From Sipunculus nudus (lineage: Eukaryota > Annelida > Sipuncula > Golfingiida > Sipunculidae): 64,000 bases of DNA. Location of the stretch: contig CM049306.1 of the NCBI GenBank assembly GCA_026874595.1, positions 31,241,519-31,305,518 of the forward strand, given 5' to 3'. Positions 37,387-52,100 of the stretch are shown here, piece by piece (the first letter of the stretch is position 1; every line of letters begins with the position of its first letter). Made by a program: the position numbers and the translations under genes. Under the pieces are notes generated by a model that saw only the letters and a list, made by a program, of their open reading frames with translations, was not told where the DNA came from and did no database searches.

Positions 37387-40300
37387 GGTCTGATTGCTGC
37401 ATTGAACATTTGCTAATGATTCAGTTATTTGGCTGTAAGGTAACTGTCATATCATGATGTTCAGCCAAGCTTCCAAATGACTTTCAATTTTTATACACTG
37501 ATATATACACGTGGCTTTGTGATGAGGATAATCCATCCATGTTAGTTGATTTTAACTTATGAACAAAGCCACTGTTCCAAGGTACCACTGCAGCAATTAA
37601 GTGCCACAGTTTTGTAGTTGTTGTTATTGACGTTTTGTTGTCAGTGTTGTACTTGTTAGTTCAGTATTTAAGGTCTGCAGTCACAGACCTCTGATATCAA
37701 TATGAAAAATACAAATGAAATTACATTCCTCATAAATCGTATAGCTTTACTATGTTATAACTCTTACAAAACGTAGAGGTTTTGATTCTTGACAAATTAT
37801 GCCTAGCCCCATGCAGTAACTGAAAGTTAAATTTATGTTGTAGGCTAAATACTGTTCTCAGTAATTAATTTACAGTTTGTAATACAAATTTATACATTTA
37901 TAATTGTATTTATTTGAGTCATAGCTATACACCTGGGCATTGTATGTTTGCAGATATAAAGCTGAACATAGTTATTAATTATAATATTACATCCAGGTGG
38001 TTTGAATGTTTTCACTGTCCACCACCAGATGGCGCATCATCATTGGGCCTGCATTGTGATGACATGCACAGAATTTTCTTCATTTTCCAAAAATAGCATA
38101 CAGTTCACTGCCGTGTGCAGTTATGAAGAATCTCAGATTTGATAAGAGATGTATATTAGTGGGAATATCAATAAGAGGCTCATATGAACTTTACAAAAGT
38201 GATAAAATAAGTGAATTCTGCTGTGATTGTTACTGAATCCTTTTAACTTTTTACTTATGAAATATTGATGATTTAATGTAACTCTAATACTTGTGCATTA
38301 ACAAGTGAATGATTTTTTTCTTTTTTTTATGACATTACAGATGCAAATATCTTTAATTGAAACAGTATGCAAATTATATTTATTAATTATTGACTTCCAT
38401 CATTCCGTCCAGTATATGTGATCTTTTGCCTTAAATGAGTCCATCCAACACTTTATATAAAACTTAATTATGTTAATTATGTTAGTAGTTTATTTTAATG
38501 CGACTTTGTATATACATTTTTAAGCTGATCTCACCTATATCCATCCAATATTTATGCTATGATATTGTTTCTCTACAAAAGAACCTGATAATAGATGTGA
38601 TATATCAGTCCTTCCGTATACACCTGTGCATATGCAAAGAAAGTCACATCATGTTACAGACAGGGTTTTTTATCATTTAATATGTATCTATATTAGCACA
38701 TGTCATGATCTTGTACTTGACACTATTGAATGCTCCAGTGTAATTAACATTTACTTTCTTTCAATGGGTTGTTGAAATATTTGCTTATGCTTTGCATCAA
38801 ATATGCAGTATTGTGAACTCATGTTCACACTGGTTAGATTTTGAAAAACATTCTTATGCTGATAGTGTTTCAAGTGTAAACAACACACAATTTCAAATGA
38901 TCAATCCAGGATTTTTTAAGATGGCTCATAGCCAAACCCTATGGAATGATGATAAATGCATCTGTGTTAATAAATGTATTTAACTTAAAGCTTCCCTAAC
39001 AAGATATTAGCAAAAAAAGTTTGGGAGATTCATATACTGTAAAATATTCCAACCACAACAGGCATTTTGATTCAGTCACTGGTTGTGTTCAGTCACTTAC
39101 ACGTGCAATATGTTTCCCAACTATGATATTATATGAACAATTTTATAAATAAGATATTAGCTATCATATGACAATATCAGCATATTATATCACCATGTGT
39201 TTCATTATATACATTACACAGCACCAATATGACTGGCATATCAGTTTGTCATAATTCATATGTACATATCACGGACTTATTTAATTATGCCTGACAATGT
39301 TAACTATGTACATTCCACTTAATGTAGTTTATGGTATTTCAGTGTAACTTTACACACATTCCACTGGCTTCAGTTCATGCTAGTAGGTCTTTGTTAATTT
39401 TAACACACTCCACCGGCCTTTTTTTATAGCTATGTCAGTGTTAGTTTCATATATACCCATCTGACACCTGTCACCAGTGCGGTATAATTAGGTCATGTGA
39501 CTTGTACTGATAAAAACTCTGTGATTAATGTCTGAACATTCCGTCCTGATAATGAAACATGACATCTTATTGTGATACAATAATTACCAAAATGATCAAG
39601 TGTGATGAAAGCAGCTCCTGCTGTCATGTGATATGATTAGTAATTTATTTCAGTATTTGTAGAGAATCAATGACACCTTCCAACTTGTGGTGCATGTATA
39701 CAACACAGGTGATGCATTACATGTTGGTTGATGCAGGTTGACCTGTACATAATATGCACCAGTAGCTTTGCTTGTATAATATTGTTTTCTTTGGGACTGC
39801 ATTGTTTATGAGACAGAATTGTTTACAAAGTTAGATATAAGGTGGCATTTAAAAGATTCAGATTCTGGGTGTTAAAATATTCAGACTGTGATTCATGAAC
39901 GTATCGAGTGTCACCCGATGCTGTCCAGGCTTGTGCCCAGTAGTAATCAGATCTTCAATCTCTCTCTCACTCTACATGTTATATCATGAACCATTTGTGC
40001 AATTGCTGTGAAAGTTTTACCAAAGATAGATAGCTGTGAGGGGATATGCACCATCAAGTTTAGGCATCTGTGAATTTGGGCATAGTGGAGACCTAATTTT
40101 AGGCCTTTTTTTTAGTGTCCATCATTTCAAGTTTCTTTTCCGAGTCCTAAGAATTCTGATTTTTACCAAAAGATTTTTCTTATGTAAGAACTTTTATGCT
40201 GGTGTCAGTTTACCAAATAAATTAAATTAAAATATAGATTATCTTGAGAATAGTACATTATATAAATTGAGTTTGAAGAATCATTTTATTCTTTTAATCA

Positions 40301-43300
40301 GATAAGTGAAAATGATTGATATAATTCTTCAGGGATTAATAGTCAAATCCAGTATTTTTTTTACAGGAGGTTAGATCTATGCCATTGGAGAGTGAATTCA
40401 GTATTTATTCAGAATGTTATTTTTCACAGATCTGTATGACCAAATACCATTCCTTGGATAAACAGAGTATACAGATTTCCTCATTGTCAATAGATATCAT
40501 TTAGAAGTTTGTAAGATCCAGAATATTATACTCAGATGACACTTTGAGGTCTTTTACATTTAATGAATTGGTTAGTGATGATCCTTAGATATCTTTTTAT
40601 GCTGATCTTGGGTTTCTTAGTTCCAGGAGATTAGGTTCTGATTGATTTAGGTTTTTAATATTATTTTTATGTACCAAATCAGCTCTTATTTATTTGTCAA
40701 CCTATCACCCTGATTTTTTTAATTTAGCTCTTGTAATGGGTCTTTTAAGTTGTTACGGTGTGGTGATTAACAAGATTAACACATCTGATTTCCATTTAAT
40801 ATTTATTATTTATGTATATTCATAACTTTTTTTCTGTTTTAGTTAGTTAGTTATAATGCAGAAATATGTAGCGATATGCACCTTGTTCACATCTGACATG
40901 GGGCAGATACTTAATAGTGAACCTTGTTACATTCCTTACATTTTTATAAAATTGTTAGTTTTACTGATGACATGCAAATACAATTTTGCAAAGATTGGGA
41001 TTTAAATATATAATGGTTGATTAATTTAACATATACAATGTCCCATAAAATATATTACTGACAATATCTGTTTCAGTTCTTAGGTCTTGCAGACTTGTTG
41101 AACTCTTAGATAAGATTTATAGTTCCAAGGATTAGGCTCCACATACACACATAAACACACACATTTACATCCAGTTCTGTACTATCCTAACATTATTTTC
41201 CATTTACTCTGAAAGTGTATTAAATAAGAAAATATGATCTTAATGGATCATATGGAAACAGAATAATTTTTTCTCTACTGATATTGGTATTTCATCACAA
41301 TAAGTACAACGGTGCTTATTTAGACTTGTACCCTTGTCATACTGTTTAGATTTTCATAGTATGTGTTCCTTTACTAAAGCAATCAATAAAGTCTTTAACA
41401 ATATACTGTAAAATGTGTAGTTATGAATGTGTCTGCACTCATAATTTTTATACCAATGACACGTATATATATATAGGACTCGGAACATGTCATGGAACAT
41501 GGTAAAATGTTTAGGCATGTCTGAGGTAAAATAAATACAATATGTCCATTAAACTGTACTGGTCTGTGAAATTGCTAAGTGAAATATTTGAAGGAGGCAT
41601 AATTTACTTCAAGGATGCATAATTCACATGAGTTTTGATAAATAACTGTAAACTATTTATCCACATGCACAGAAGAAAACTAGAACAATATGACCCCATT
41701 ATCTCACTTTCATCAGGGCCTGTAGGAATTATAGGTGGTATATGACAAGTACTTTGGTATATTGGATTCCCTATTCGAATAAAAGCTTTGTGACATTAAC
41801 GAGGGATGGTTTTATATGGCCATTTGACACATTCTTATTATACCTCCAGGTGAGGAGGTATTATGTTTTTGTCTTGGCTCCTTTGTCTGGTTGCGACGGA
41901 CTCAAAACGTTTTGAACAGATTTTGAAAAAAATGTTAGGTTTGGGAACACTGAGCAACAAATCAATTTAAGAGTTAATCTGGGTCACAATAATATCTTTT
42001 TAGAGGATTCTACACATTTATGAGGTTGGACAGTTCTTTATCTCAGCTGAGGGCTTAACCCCTTCACTTGTATTAGGGACAAATTTTCTGTAGAGTTCAT
42101 GTGTGGTTGAGCCATGGAGTTGGTCAGCTGTAACACTAATTTCTTTAGGTGAGAATATTTCTAGTACAGCATAAACTGGTGGAGGTGTGCATGTGGGTTC
42201 AGACAACTTTTTTTTTTTTTCTTTTTATCATGAGAATAACCTTTGACAAGACCATTTTTCTGGTTTGCTGTATATGTGTCTCCATCATATTGTCCCCTGA
42301 TTGTTGAATTTGTGAGTACTAATTTGACACAACCTTTCTTCCGTCCACAGTCAATTACATGATTGATATATTACAGGAAACAAACAACGACTTGGGTATT
42401 GTAAAGGTACCCTTATAAGAATCTTGTTGTCTCAGCAGTTTTCAATGAATGTGATAAGGAAAATTTTAATACATCATACAAAATGTATTTGAATTGTTTT
42501 GTTCCAACAATAAACTGAAGAAAAATACACTCAGTGGGTTTTTTTTGTTGGTTGAATTTTTTGTCTGAAGGATGTTATAATTTCCCATGTGTTAGCTCAT
42601 GTGCATGAGATTTTAAATGCTGCATCGCCAAGGATGATGAATTAACATACAGATTGTTTGACTGTATCCTTTATTATAACTTCACTCTTAAATGAAGTTT
42701 TCAGTTCCACATTTACTCAACAATTCAAAAGTGCTAATTTTAACTACACAAATTTAACCTAACAATAGTAATTGCTATCTTTCAGTTCTGGTCACTCTGA
42801 TGTTTGGTTCATGCACAATACTGGGTAATCAAAATAATATATATTTTAAAGTTTGCCTGGCATAGTGAAATGGGATGTAAAAGGAACAAATTTAGATCAA
42901 TGAAAATACAGATAAATTAATTAAAAACTATTTAGAATACACTGATAATCACATTTGTTCTTGAGAAAGTATAAGTTAACCCTGATAGAATATACTAGGA
43001 CCTCTGTTTATCTCATCATTATTTATCTTGAATGTCGTTTATCAATTCAAAAGTAATACCCATGTATTTAAATGATCGTCCAAATATTATTTTCCGAAAT
43101 TTTGACTTCAAATTCGCGAAGAAATAATTTGGCTAAATTCCATTTTCGGTATTACATGAGGTCTCAATTTCGTTATCTGACCAGAAATCTATACCCAGAG
43201 AGTGAGTATATATAATATATATAGTGTATTAGTATATATGATTTCGTTGAAATGAATTAACTGATACTTTTCCTTAGTTTCACCCATGTAATTGCATAAC

Positions 43301-43736
43301 CTATGGAATATACGAATGGACACTAATTTATATTTAGAAAGTAAATAATCATTTACCAGTTCCAGCTGACGATGAGCGGACAATGGTTAATGAAAAACTA
43401 TTATATGTCAATACAAGCGAGAATTATCAGCTGCGGTGATGGGGCTTCTTAATTCCGAATTTATTTTTTTACTATTTATAACCCTTCACCAAATTTTTAG
43501 AATTTGAAACCTCAGCAATTATTAACAAAGCAAAATAGTTTACTCCATTTAAAGAATAAATAAAAATACCTTAATCCTTCATATATTATGTCAGATACAT
43601 TTACCTAAACAAAAATTGGATAACGGTATAAACCATGGCTCCACTGAAACAGTAAACACAGAGAAAAGCAAGCGTAAAGAATGGCATATGGATAAACTTT
43701 GATCCTTTGGACCATCCCGTGTTAAGAACAATAACT
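37387..43736. other. Intergenic DNA between C12orf56 and the amidase gene
   Basis: The two genes converge here, so both 3' UTRs may extend into it. No supported exon, RNA gene or long ORF was found. At about 41838-41905 there is an interspersed-repeat head, 'tatacctccaggtgaggaggtatta', which brackets a spacer with inverted CCTCC/GGAGG and resembles the motifs near 13145 and 63023. Confidence 0.6.
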
Positions 43737-43936
43737 TCATTCAGCTTCCATGGTTAACCTGGCATCACGTGTCACCTCGACTGCGCGACCAGCTTTCAGC
43801 AGTGAACCTTCATCCCAGTGTTTAGCAACAAACTGCAGACCCTCGGAAAATCCTGCGTTGATACCGAGAGCTGGGTGGCCGGTCCCGTCGAATGGACAGG
43901 TGTTTATACAATTTCCTAATAATGCGTTGCAGTATT
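43737..43936 (-). CDS. Amidase copy 1, exon 12 (C-terminus)
   Basis: The acceptor TTTCAG lies at 43937-43942. It encodes [20 protein letters not shown], then [20 protein letters not shown] and a stop TGA at 43739-43737. The family motif after SEGL normally continues Pro-Ile-Gly-Met; this copy lacks those four residues, which the paralogue at 63454 retains. Its C-terminus is also longer (RLTMEAE) because of a one-base difference near the ancestral stop. Confidence 0.88.
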
Positions 43937-46103
43937 CTGAAAATATACAATGAATTTCTGAAAGAATGACTTAATATAATGAAAGAGGTTAAGCATAAAA
44001 AGACACTAACAATGGTTTCTGCTGCACTGCATGGGTGTAAAGTCATTATAAAAAGGAAAGTCAAATAATCTTTTGTGGATAAGTAGATAAAGACAAGTCG
44101 AATTCTCTGTCATATAAGAAGATAAAAGGCAAGTGGAATTTTTTTGTTGGCTAGGTGGATTATCTCGAATTATCTTTGTTGGATATTTAGACAAAGGCCA
44201 AGTGGAATTTTCTATTATGGCAATGTAGATAAAAGACAAATCGAATTCTCTTTGTCGGTTGTCGGATAAGTAGACAAAGGCCAAGTGGAATTTTCTTTGT
44301 TAGACAGCAAGATAAAAGGCAAGTCGATTTCTATTTGTTAGATAAGTAGACAAAGGGTAAATCGATTTCTCTTTGATAGATAATTAGATAAAGCCAAATG
44401 GAATTTTCTTTGTTATCAGATAAGCAGATAAAAGCCAAGTCGAATTCTCTTTAATATATAAGTAGATAAAAGGCAAGTAGAATTTTCTTTGTTAGATTAG
44501 TAGATAAAAGGCAAGTGGAATTTTCTTTGTTGGCTAGATAAAAAGGTAAGTCGAATTATTTTTGTTAGATAAATGGATAAAAGACAAGTCGAATTTTCTT
44601 TGTCTTATAAGTAGATAAAAGGCAAGTGGAATTTCTTTGTTGGCTAGGTAGATAAAAGGTTAGTCGAATTATCTTTGTACATAATTAGACAAAGGCCAAG
44701 AGAAATTTTCTTTGTTGGCCAAGTAGATAAATTCAAGTTGAATAAGCTATGTCAGATAAGTAGATAAAGGCCAAGTTGAATTTTTCTTTATAGGCTACGT
44801 ATATAAAAGGCAAATCGAATTCTCTTTGGGGTTAATTCTGTGATGGGTAATTGTCTCGTGGGGGGGGGGGGGGGGGGTTAATTATCCGACGAATAGTTTT
44901 CCTAAAGCCATGCAGAGTTATTTACTTCACACAGACCACTATCAGGTTAAGTTCCTAAATTAGTGAAGTCCGACTGGCATTTGATTGCAAATATAATTTT
45001 CCCATGAAGATTTACCACACAAACAGTTAAGGTTATGCAATGTGTCTTGAAACAATTTCTGTCCAGGGTATTCGAACGATCTACATTTCCCTCTTCACTA
45101 TACATTGCATGTGCCAGCTGTGTATGTAGAAGACCAGGTGCATTGTATGCCTAGAGTTAAAACAAACCCTTACTAATGTGAGTCCGATTCTGCGCAGTGT
45201 TACACCCAGAACAAGCTACACAGAGAAGGCCCTCAAGGTGAAAGCAGACAGGCTGTTAGCCCGATTTAATCGGACTTAATATATTAAAAGGACCTGTCAT
45301 ATATTGAGTCCGATAGCCATTCAGTGAGAGTTTCTACAATATAAGCCTGAGACTATCTTTCGATTAATTGCATTACTTTCAATAAAATGCAATAAAACAT
45401 ATCTCAGGTGTTATTTCCATTTGGATTTAGGGTGCCCATACATTTCGTGATACCTTTAAGGTACATATCGAGCATTCATTTTAAATTCAAACTTAGATGA
45501 GAAAAAGCAACAACAGCCAAGACATGGCATGTTTGTTCAGGAAAATGACTTTGAATACATGTAAGTTATCTTTTGCAACTAACCTAAGAATACCAATGAA
45601 TTTGGTAGCCCTTCTGTTGGAATTAATTGTACATTACATGCATAAAGGTCAAGGTCGAAGTCAAATTTGGAAGAAAAAACCAACAATCGCCATGCTTTTG
45701 CAAGAGAGTGACACAGAAACACATTTCCTTTTAAAGCGTCAACCTAAGCTTATTTTGACAGATACAAGTTAAATCCCTCTCTTTAATTTCCTAGCACGTC
45801 ATCAGGTCCAACTAACATCCCCCTGAGGTACGGGGGGTTGAAACCATCTTCTATTGTGCCTTTGCCTATCAGGGTTACACAACCAACAACACCTGTATAT
45901 CTAAAAAAAGTGAAGTGTAATTGTATGGGGAACGTGACCTATAAAGCGTGTACCTAATGAAATTACTCTGCACACCAGTATGTGGCCAATGCTAGGAATT
46001 GCTTGCATGAATATAACATAACCTAAGAGCACTGATAGATAAGGCTTAAGCTTCCCAACTTCATGGATTGTACAGAAACTATACATATAAAAATATATAT
46101 GTA

Positions 46104-46152
<49 letters not shown>

Positions 46153-49100
46153 TATGATAGAGTTATTTTTAATATATGTTTTTAAACGTATTGTTACATG
46201 TGCAAGTGAAATTCGTTTTCAATGACCGGGTGTAATAGAAATGGTTGCAGTGACAGGTTAACAGGCCTACCTACTTCACATTATTATTTATTTGCCTAAA
46301 TCACGATTGAAAGCTGCAAAGCAAAATATCTGTTCCATGTAGCTACATACTTTTTTCAAAGCAACACGTACCAGCTGCTGGAAGCTCCTTGGTAGGAAGC
46401 TTGGGAGCCTTGAACTTGATCGTCGGCATCACCAACACGTCGTATGTCTCCAGAGCTTTATAATACGCCTTCTTCAGAGTGCGTAGAAGATTACTTCCTT
46501 TCATGTAATAATGGTAGTTGTAATTTTCCTGGTTGAAAAAAAGATACTTTATAGGTAATACAGTTTTACTAAGAAAAAAATGGGTTCAATAACTTGTACT
46601 CGCCTTCATCAACTGTATGTACTAGATAATATAAGGAATGACGATTCTTTACAAACAAGCTTCGCAGCTGAATTGCGCTGACCATCTGGTTTGCGTCCCA
46701 TACCTGTTCTTATCATAAACTGGTGAGATAAAGTTCTTATCAACTGGTCAATTATTATTCATTTGGATTTTAAGGGATTGTAAAGGAGATGAATTGAACC
46801 GCTACCATTTTATTAGTTTAGACCTGTGCAAGGAGGCAATTTATTTTCTGGGCTGTTTTAGGAACTGATTTTACGGTGGCTCATACATATCCGCCCATAC
46901 GCACACAAGTCAAAGAAGAAAGCTTATGGTTGGTTATATAATGATAAATTCTGTTAATTCTTAAAACAAAATAAACAAGACATTCACAACTGAGAGCAAC
47001 TATATTGAAATAAAAAATAAAATAATTTATTAAAATGTTATGAAAAAGTGATTGTCAGTTGTTATCAGGGTCCATGGTTGGAAAATGTTGGCTAAACAGA
47101 TACGTTAATGTATCTAATGCAGGTATTGTTTGTACAATAATGACAAGACTTCTAGTCTACATCACATTAAAGGAATCATCAACTGATTTTGATAATTATT
47201 TAGTAAATTATCGCCAGTCATTACTTACATGTATCTGCCGAACAAACTGAAATACTTCACTCCTTTTCGGATATCATTGGCCTGCGTTTTGATCGACTTG
47301 GACAGCTTGTCAACCAAGGTGGTGGGCTGGAATTCCTTTAAGCCAATCGCGGCACCTTTAATGATCAGTAACAAATACCGATATGTTAAATATACCTAGG
47401 ATACACTTACCCATTATACTGATGTCAGTGAATAATACTAGAACTGTGCAAGCTTTGGCCTTAACAAGTTTAAGACCCGCCTATAATTTTAATCATGAAC
47501 ATAATGTAAAATATTTAAATCCCATATTCCTTAAAAATATGGAAAAATAAAAAAAAATAATTGAATTAAAAAAAAAAAAGAAATAAAGCTAACCTTTGCT
47601 GTATTCCTGTACCATGTCACACCACAGTATCAGGTGTTCACATGGTCCGTTATTTTAACAAATGCTGGTACTAATAAGAATGAATGGAGTGGTCTCCCCA
47701 GGAATCGCCCTGTGTCACATTGTTATATATTCCTAAGAATAAAAATATATCAAGGACATCTGGATTACTTCCACAATTGAATGGTTTGTTCCTTGGCTAT
47801 AATACTATCCATCAACAAAATTCCATCCAAATATTTTTTTCTTTTTGAATAAATGTCCAGACTAACCAATGAACCACTCATTGAACCAACGGATGAATGG
47901 AGAAAACATGATATACCTACCTCATTACATAAGAAAAGAAAAGCAACCAAAAACAGCAAAAGTAATCAAGTAAAATGAGACTAAAATTATGTTTTCTAAA
48001 ACAGGTGGATACAGAGCTAACATTCCAAGATCCTATCCCCGTGCCGACAAACATAAAAAACAGTGACAGGTTGTCAAGGATTTATAACAATAATTGCACG
48101 TTTATTGGCAAAATACTACGTCTGGTTTTGCGTTTCGCACCATTTTATTCAGTATGTTGCATCATATCGGACTGAATTAAAAAACAGTTTTTCACACCGA
48201 AGCCTTCCCGCTGACTTAAATCGACCAAGTACTGAAATTGTCTGTCCGCCAATGTCAGGTCACTAGTATGGATCATGGTTTTAGAATAGGCTGAAATACA
48301 ATTTTACAATAGTTACTATATTTTAAAGGCCTGCTCGTCATATCGGAACAGCTTTCTAAGAAATACAACGTATAAACCCTTATTTACTCATGAATCCTTA
48401 AAACAAATTAAATTTCTTATTTAATCAGACACATACACTAATAAGAAGAATGACTAACCAGCATTGTCCACCATACAATGGTACGCACCGATCGTAACTA
48501 CTGGAGCCCATATTGCGACAGCTATAATAAAAAAATGGCAGATTTATTTAAAATACAGGTTTAAGTACCATGTATTTTAGGTGCACTTATAGATTTCACT
48601 TTGTTAAACGATGATTATTCTACTGTCATTAACATACGTTGATTGACTACATAGAATATATGTGACAGATAACACATACAAAGCGAAATAAATGTCCATT
48701 ACTGAGAATAACACAAACCTTAGATTTCCATTATCTGGTCAATTTGGTTAAAAGTTGGATTGCATTCTTACGTGTCGATTAAAATTACTCAAATGCTTCA
48801 TTCATATGAACATTTCCTTCACTTATAGAAAGTTTTTTTTTAACAAAGAAGTGTCTATCCATGAACTCTCCTTGCACAAAATATATAAAAAAAAAATGGG
48901 CACCCCCTGATATAATCGACATTTCGAAGACGCAATGAACATATAAATCGCCATTTGACATTGTAGTTTGTAGAATTACTAAAACTGATGGTAAAGTGGT
49001 GTTATATATTTTACGAAAATTCAATCATAATTCATCTACAACCTGTCAACCAGTACTCAAGAATATCCTATTCTTTACAATGGATATCTTTTTCTGCGTT

Positions 49101-52100
49101 CATCTTGCTTCTAATTGGTAAATCCTTATTTGTACATTACATCCAAAAAATAGACGATTTATAGCATCTGTTTAATTATTTGGGCTAATTCCATAGGTAC
49201 TATTTAAACGATTTTCTATAAAATCCTATATTTTGTTACAGTTAAAACACTTAACATGTGGAAAAGCGCCATACAAGAACAATTAAGTATACCATCTTTA
49301 TGCAAGGGCACGGACACTTCGTCAACTGTTGCACCACAGGTCTTGAGTTTCATCGCCGCTTCTTTGACCGTTGATTCCACGTCAAACTCAGCATCTTCAA
49401 AGCCCTCCGTCAGGATGCCTATCTTCATCCCTGTTAGGTCACTTGACACCTGTAACCAAAAGAATATCAATGTGTCAATAATGAGAGAATTTTCGAATAT
49501 GTATAACCCCGTTTTCAGATGCTTCCACTTTTGGATACCATACGGGTTCTGGTACATTATCAATTATACTAATATTACTTCGCGCAGAGAGCAAAATGAT
49601 TTGTTCTTCGTTTATGTATATTTCAGGATATATGATCGTTTTGTGAATATGAAAGTCAAGGTCAAAAGCTTCAAGAATGTCTTCAAGGATGTCTGAAGAA
49701 TGCTTTATTAATATAAATTTGGATGCATGTGTCAGAAATTTAAAATTTCTGAAAAAATGAGGCGTGGAATTAAAACTAGATGCATAGGTCTGTACAGTAT
49801 TTGATAGAGTTATAGTTTTTCATTTCGTGAGTCAATGAGATGACTTTATTTTACTTGAAAGCTTTATTTTAACATCAACAAAATGTTGGGATCATTTTGA
49901 CAACTGGATAGGACGACGTGTGATGTCAGCGTAGATACAACTAAGTTACTTCGTAGATAAACTATCAGGTACGGTCAACATACCGCATATTGATGGGTGT
50001 TATTTATTGTTTAATTTTAAATGAGGGCAACATTGCAGTCCAAAGCAGTTAAGAGCCAAGACACTCTTTGCAACTTAAGGTATTAATGTTACCATCTTTC
50101 TGTACTCCTGGCTCTGGATATGAGGGTTCTGTCTGCCATCCAGTTCGTCGTATCCAGCAATCACCTACAAATATGATGCGAAGAAATGACAGAAATTTAT
50201 ATGGCAAAAAGAGAAAAATTATGTTGTTCAATATTTGAAAATATGCACGGACAAGAGTACATATATGTTCATTTAAACACACCGAAATCATGCTAAATTA
50301 TCGCAATTTCACTTCCTTAAAAATATTATTATTATATTTATAAATGTGAAGTTTCAAACTAAAAACATATGTTTTTTGACACGAACTCATAGAACCTAAG
50401 TAGGAAGTAAACAAATTTCAATTTCACGATTCCAACTAATCTAAGTTGCATTGATTAGCCATACCTCTAGCAGCAGAGCACAGTCTTCTATGGTTTTGGT
50501 CATTGGTCCCAAGTGGTCCTGTGTGGGTTCAATCAGCATACTTCCGGTCATAGGGACCAGTCCAAAAGTGGGTTTTAAACCAATGATTCCACACCAGCAT
50601 GACGGCACGCGGATCGATCCACCCGTGTCTCCACCGATTGCCATATCCACTTCACCAGTTGCCACCTAAACCGATATAATATTTGCATTTTATGAAAAGG
50701 TAGAATATGATTTTGTTGTTTCTCTGTATCAGCAATATTTTTAAAACATGTATTTCAAAATTTCAGTTCAAATCCCTATGTCTCACAATATTAAGGACAT
50801 GATCAAATAAAAATGATATGTTCAAACTAACAAAATAATGTTCCGCTTATGAAAGAATCATATCAAGTTTTATTCTAAGCCTCAAACGTTGTCAGACATG
50901 AACTTAAGCTTTGGTATCTTCAATTTTGTTTATATCTGTTCCCTCTCGATTTGGACACAAAGATGTCTTTTAATATAATGGTAATTGACTAATTTTCTAA
51001 GTCAAAATTATGATTTTGTGCGTTGGGTAATAATTTCCTTAATTACGTTAGTTATATGAATTAGATTTTTGTCATAGTTTCAATGAAATATTTTATAGTA
51101 ATAAAACCCTTGAGGTTTCACCTGCAGAAACTAATCAGTCATTGACTCGTGTTGTGATAAGAGTTATAACTAGAGTGCACACACACACATATATATAACC
51201 ACATGCAAGTTAGATATTGATTCCTAGCTTACAGAGAGTGTATGTATTCAAGAATTAAATTCATGAAGTTTCAAAGCCAAAATCTATGACAAGTATTTCT
51301 GTTGTGCAAAGTTTGGTTTTTAATGCTTCTAAGAGACCATGTATTACCAACACAGCGCAGCCACTGGTAGAGCCCCCAGCACTGCGGATTTTATTATAAG
51401 GGTTCAGGACTGGTCCAAAGTCGCCTGTAAAGCTGTTCCCTGAACAGCAGAAATTTTCCACCATTCCCTTGCCACTGATGATGCCACCTGTTAAAATTAG
51501 AGAAGCTGTAATGCATACTCATTTGCAGTTTTTCAGATACAGAAACAAATTATCCCACTTCTAAATATACATATACATTTTTTAAAAATTTTACAAATGC
51601 TTGGTAATAAAGTTTATTCTAAGCTCAAATACATGGCGGTCAGATGTCTTTTCTATTGAATTATATATAGACCCTCTCTCTAGTTTACATTCAGTTTAGC
51701 ACCTGTATGTCTCATTTACACATTTATCTAGTTTCTTTTGATAACTTTTAGATAAAAATTCCAAGATAATTTGTAAACTGGAAAGTCATCCAACAGGCGA
51801 ATACGCAAATGACAATGCGCATTTATCATGCTATATATCAAAGTAAGATAATACATTATTACATGCCAGATGAATTATTCTTTTTTTTTGGTCGACTGTC
51901 ATGTTTTCATTTGTTACAGAAGTTAATCTTATACAAATCACAGAAGTGACAGTCTCTCAAAATAAATTTTCTTAATCGTATAAGACATACGAATGGAATT
52001 TGATATGGCATACCTGCATCCAGCACCCTTGTCACCACAGTAGCATCATACTCAGGGATATAGCCATCAAGCAGCTTGGTGCCCAGACCCCAAGGGACTC

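Noticed and set aside
44040-44835. Possible CRISPR-like array from regular repeats
   Set aside because: Units are contiguous and degenerate with no unique spacers, in an intron of a eukaryotic gene; this is a minisatellite.
49256-49696. 146-codon plus-strand ORF
   Set aside because: Antisense to amidase exon 8, whose coding strand is clearly the minus strand.
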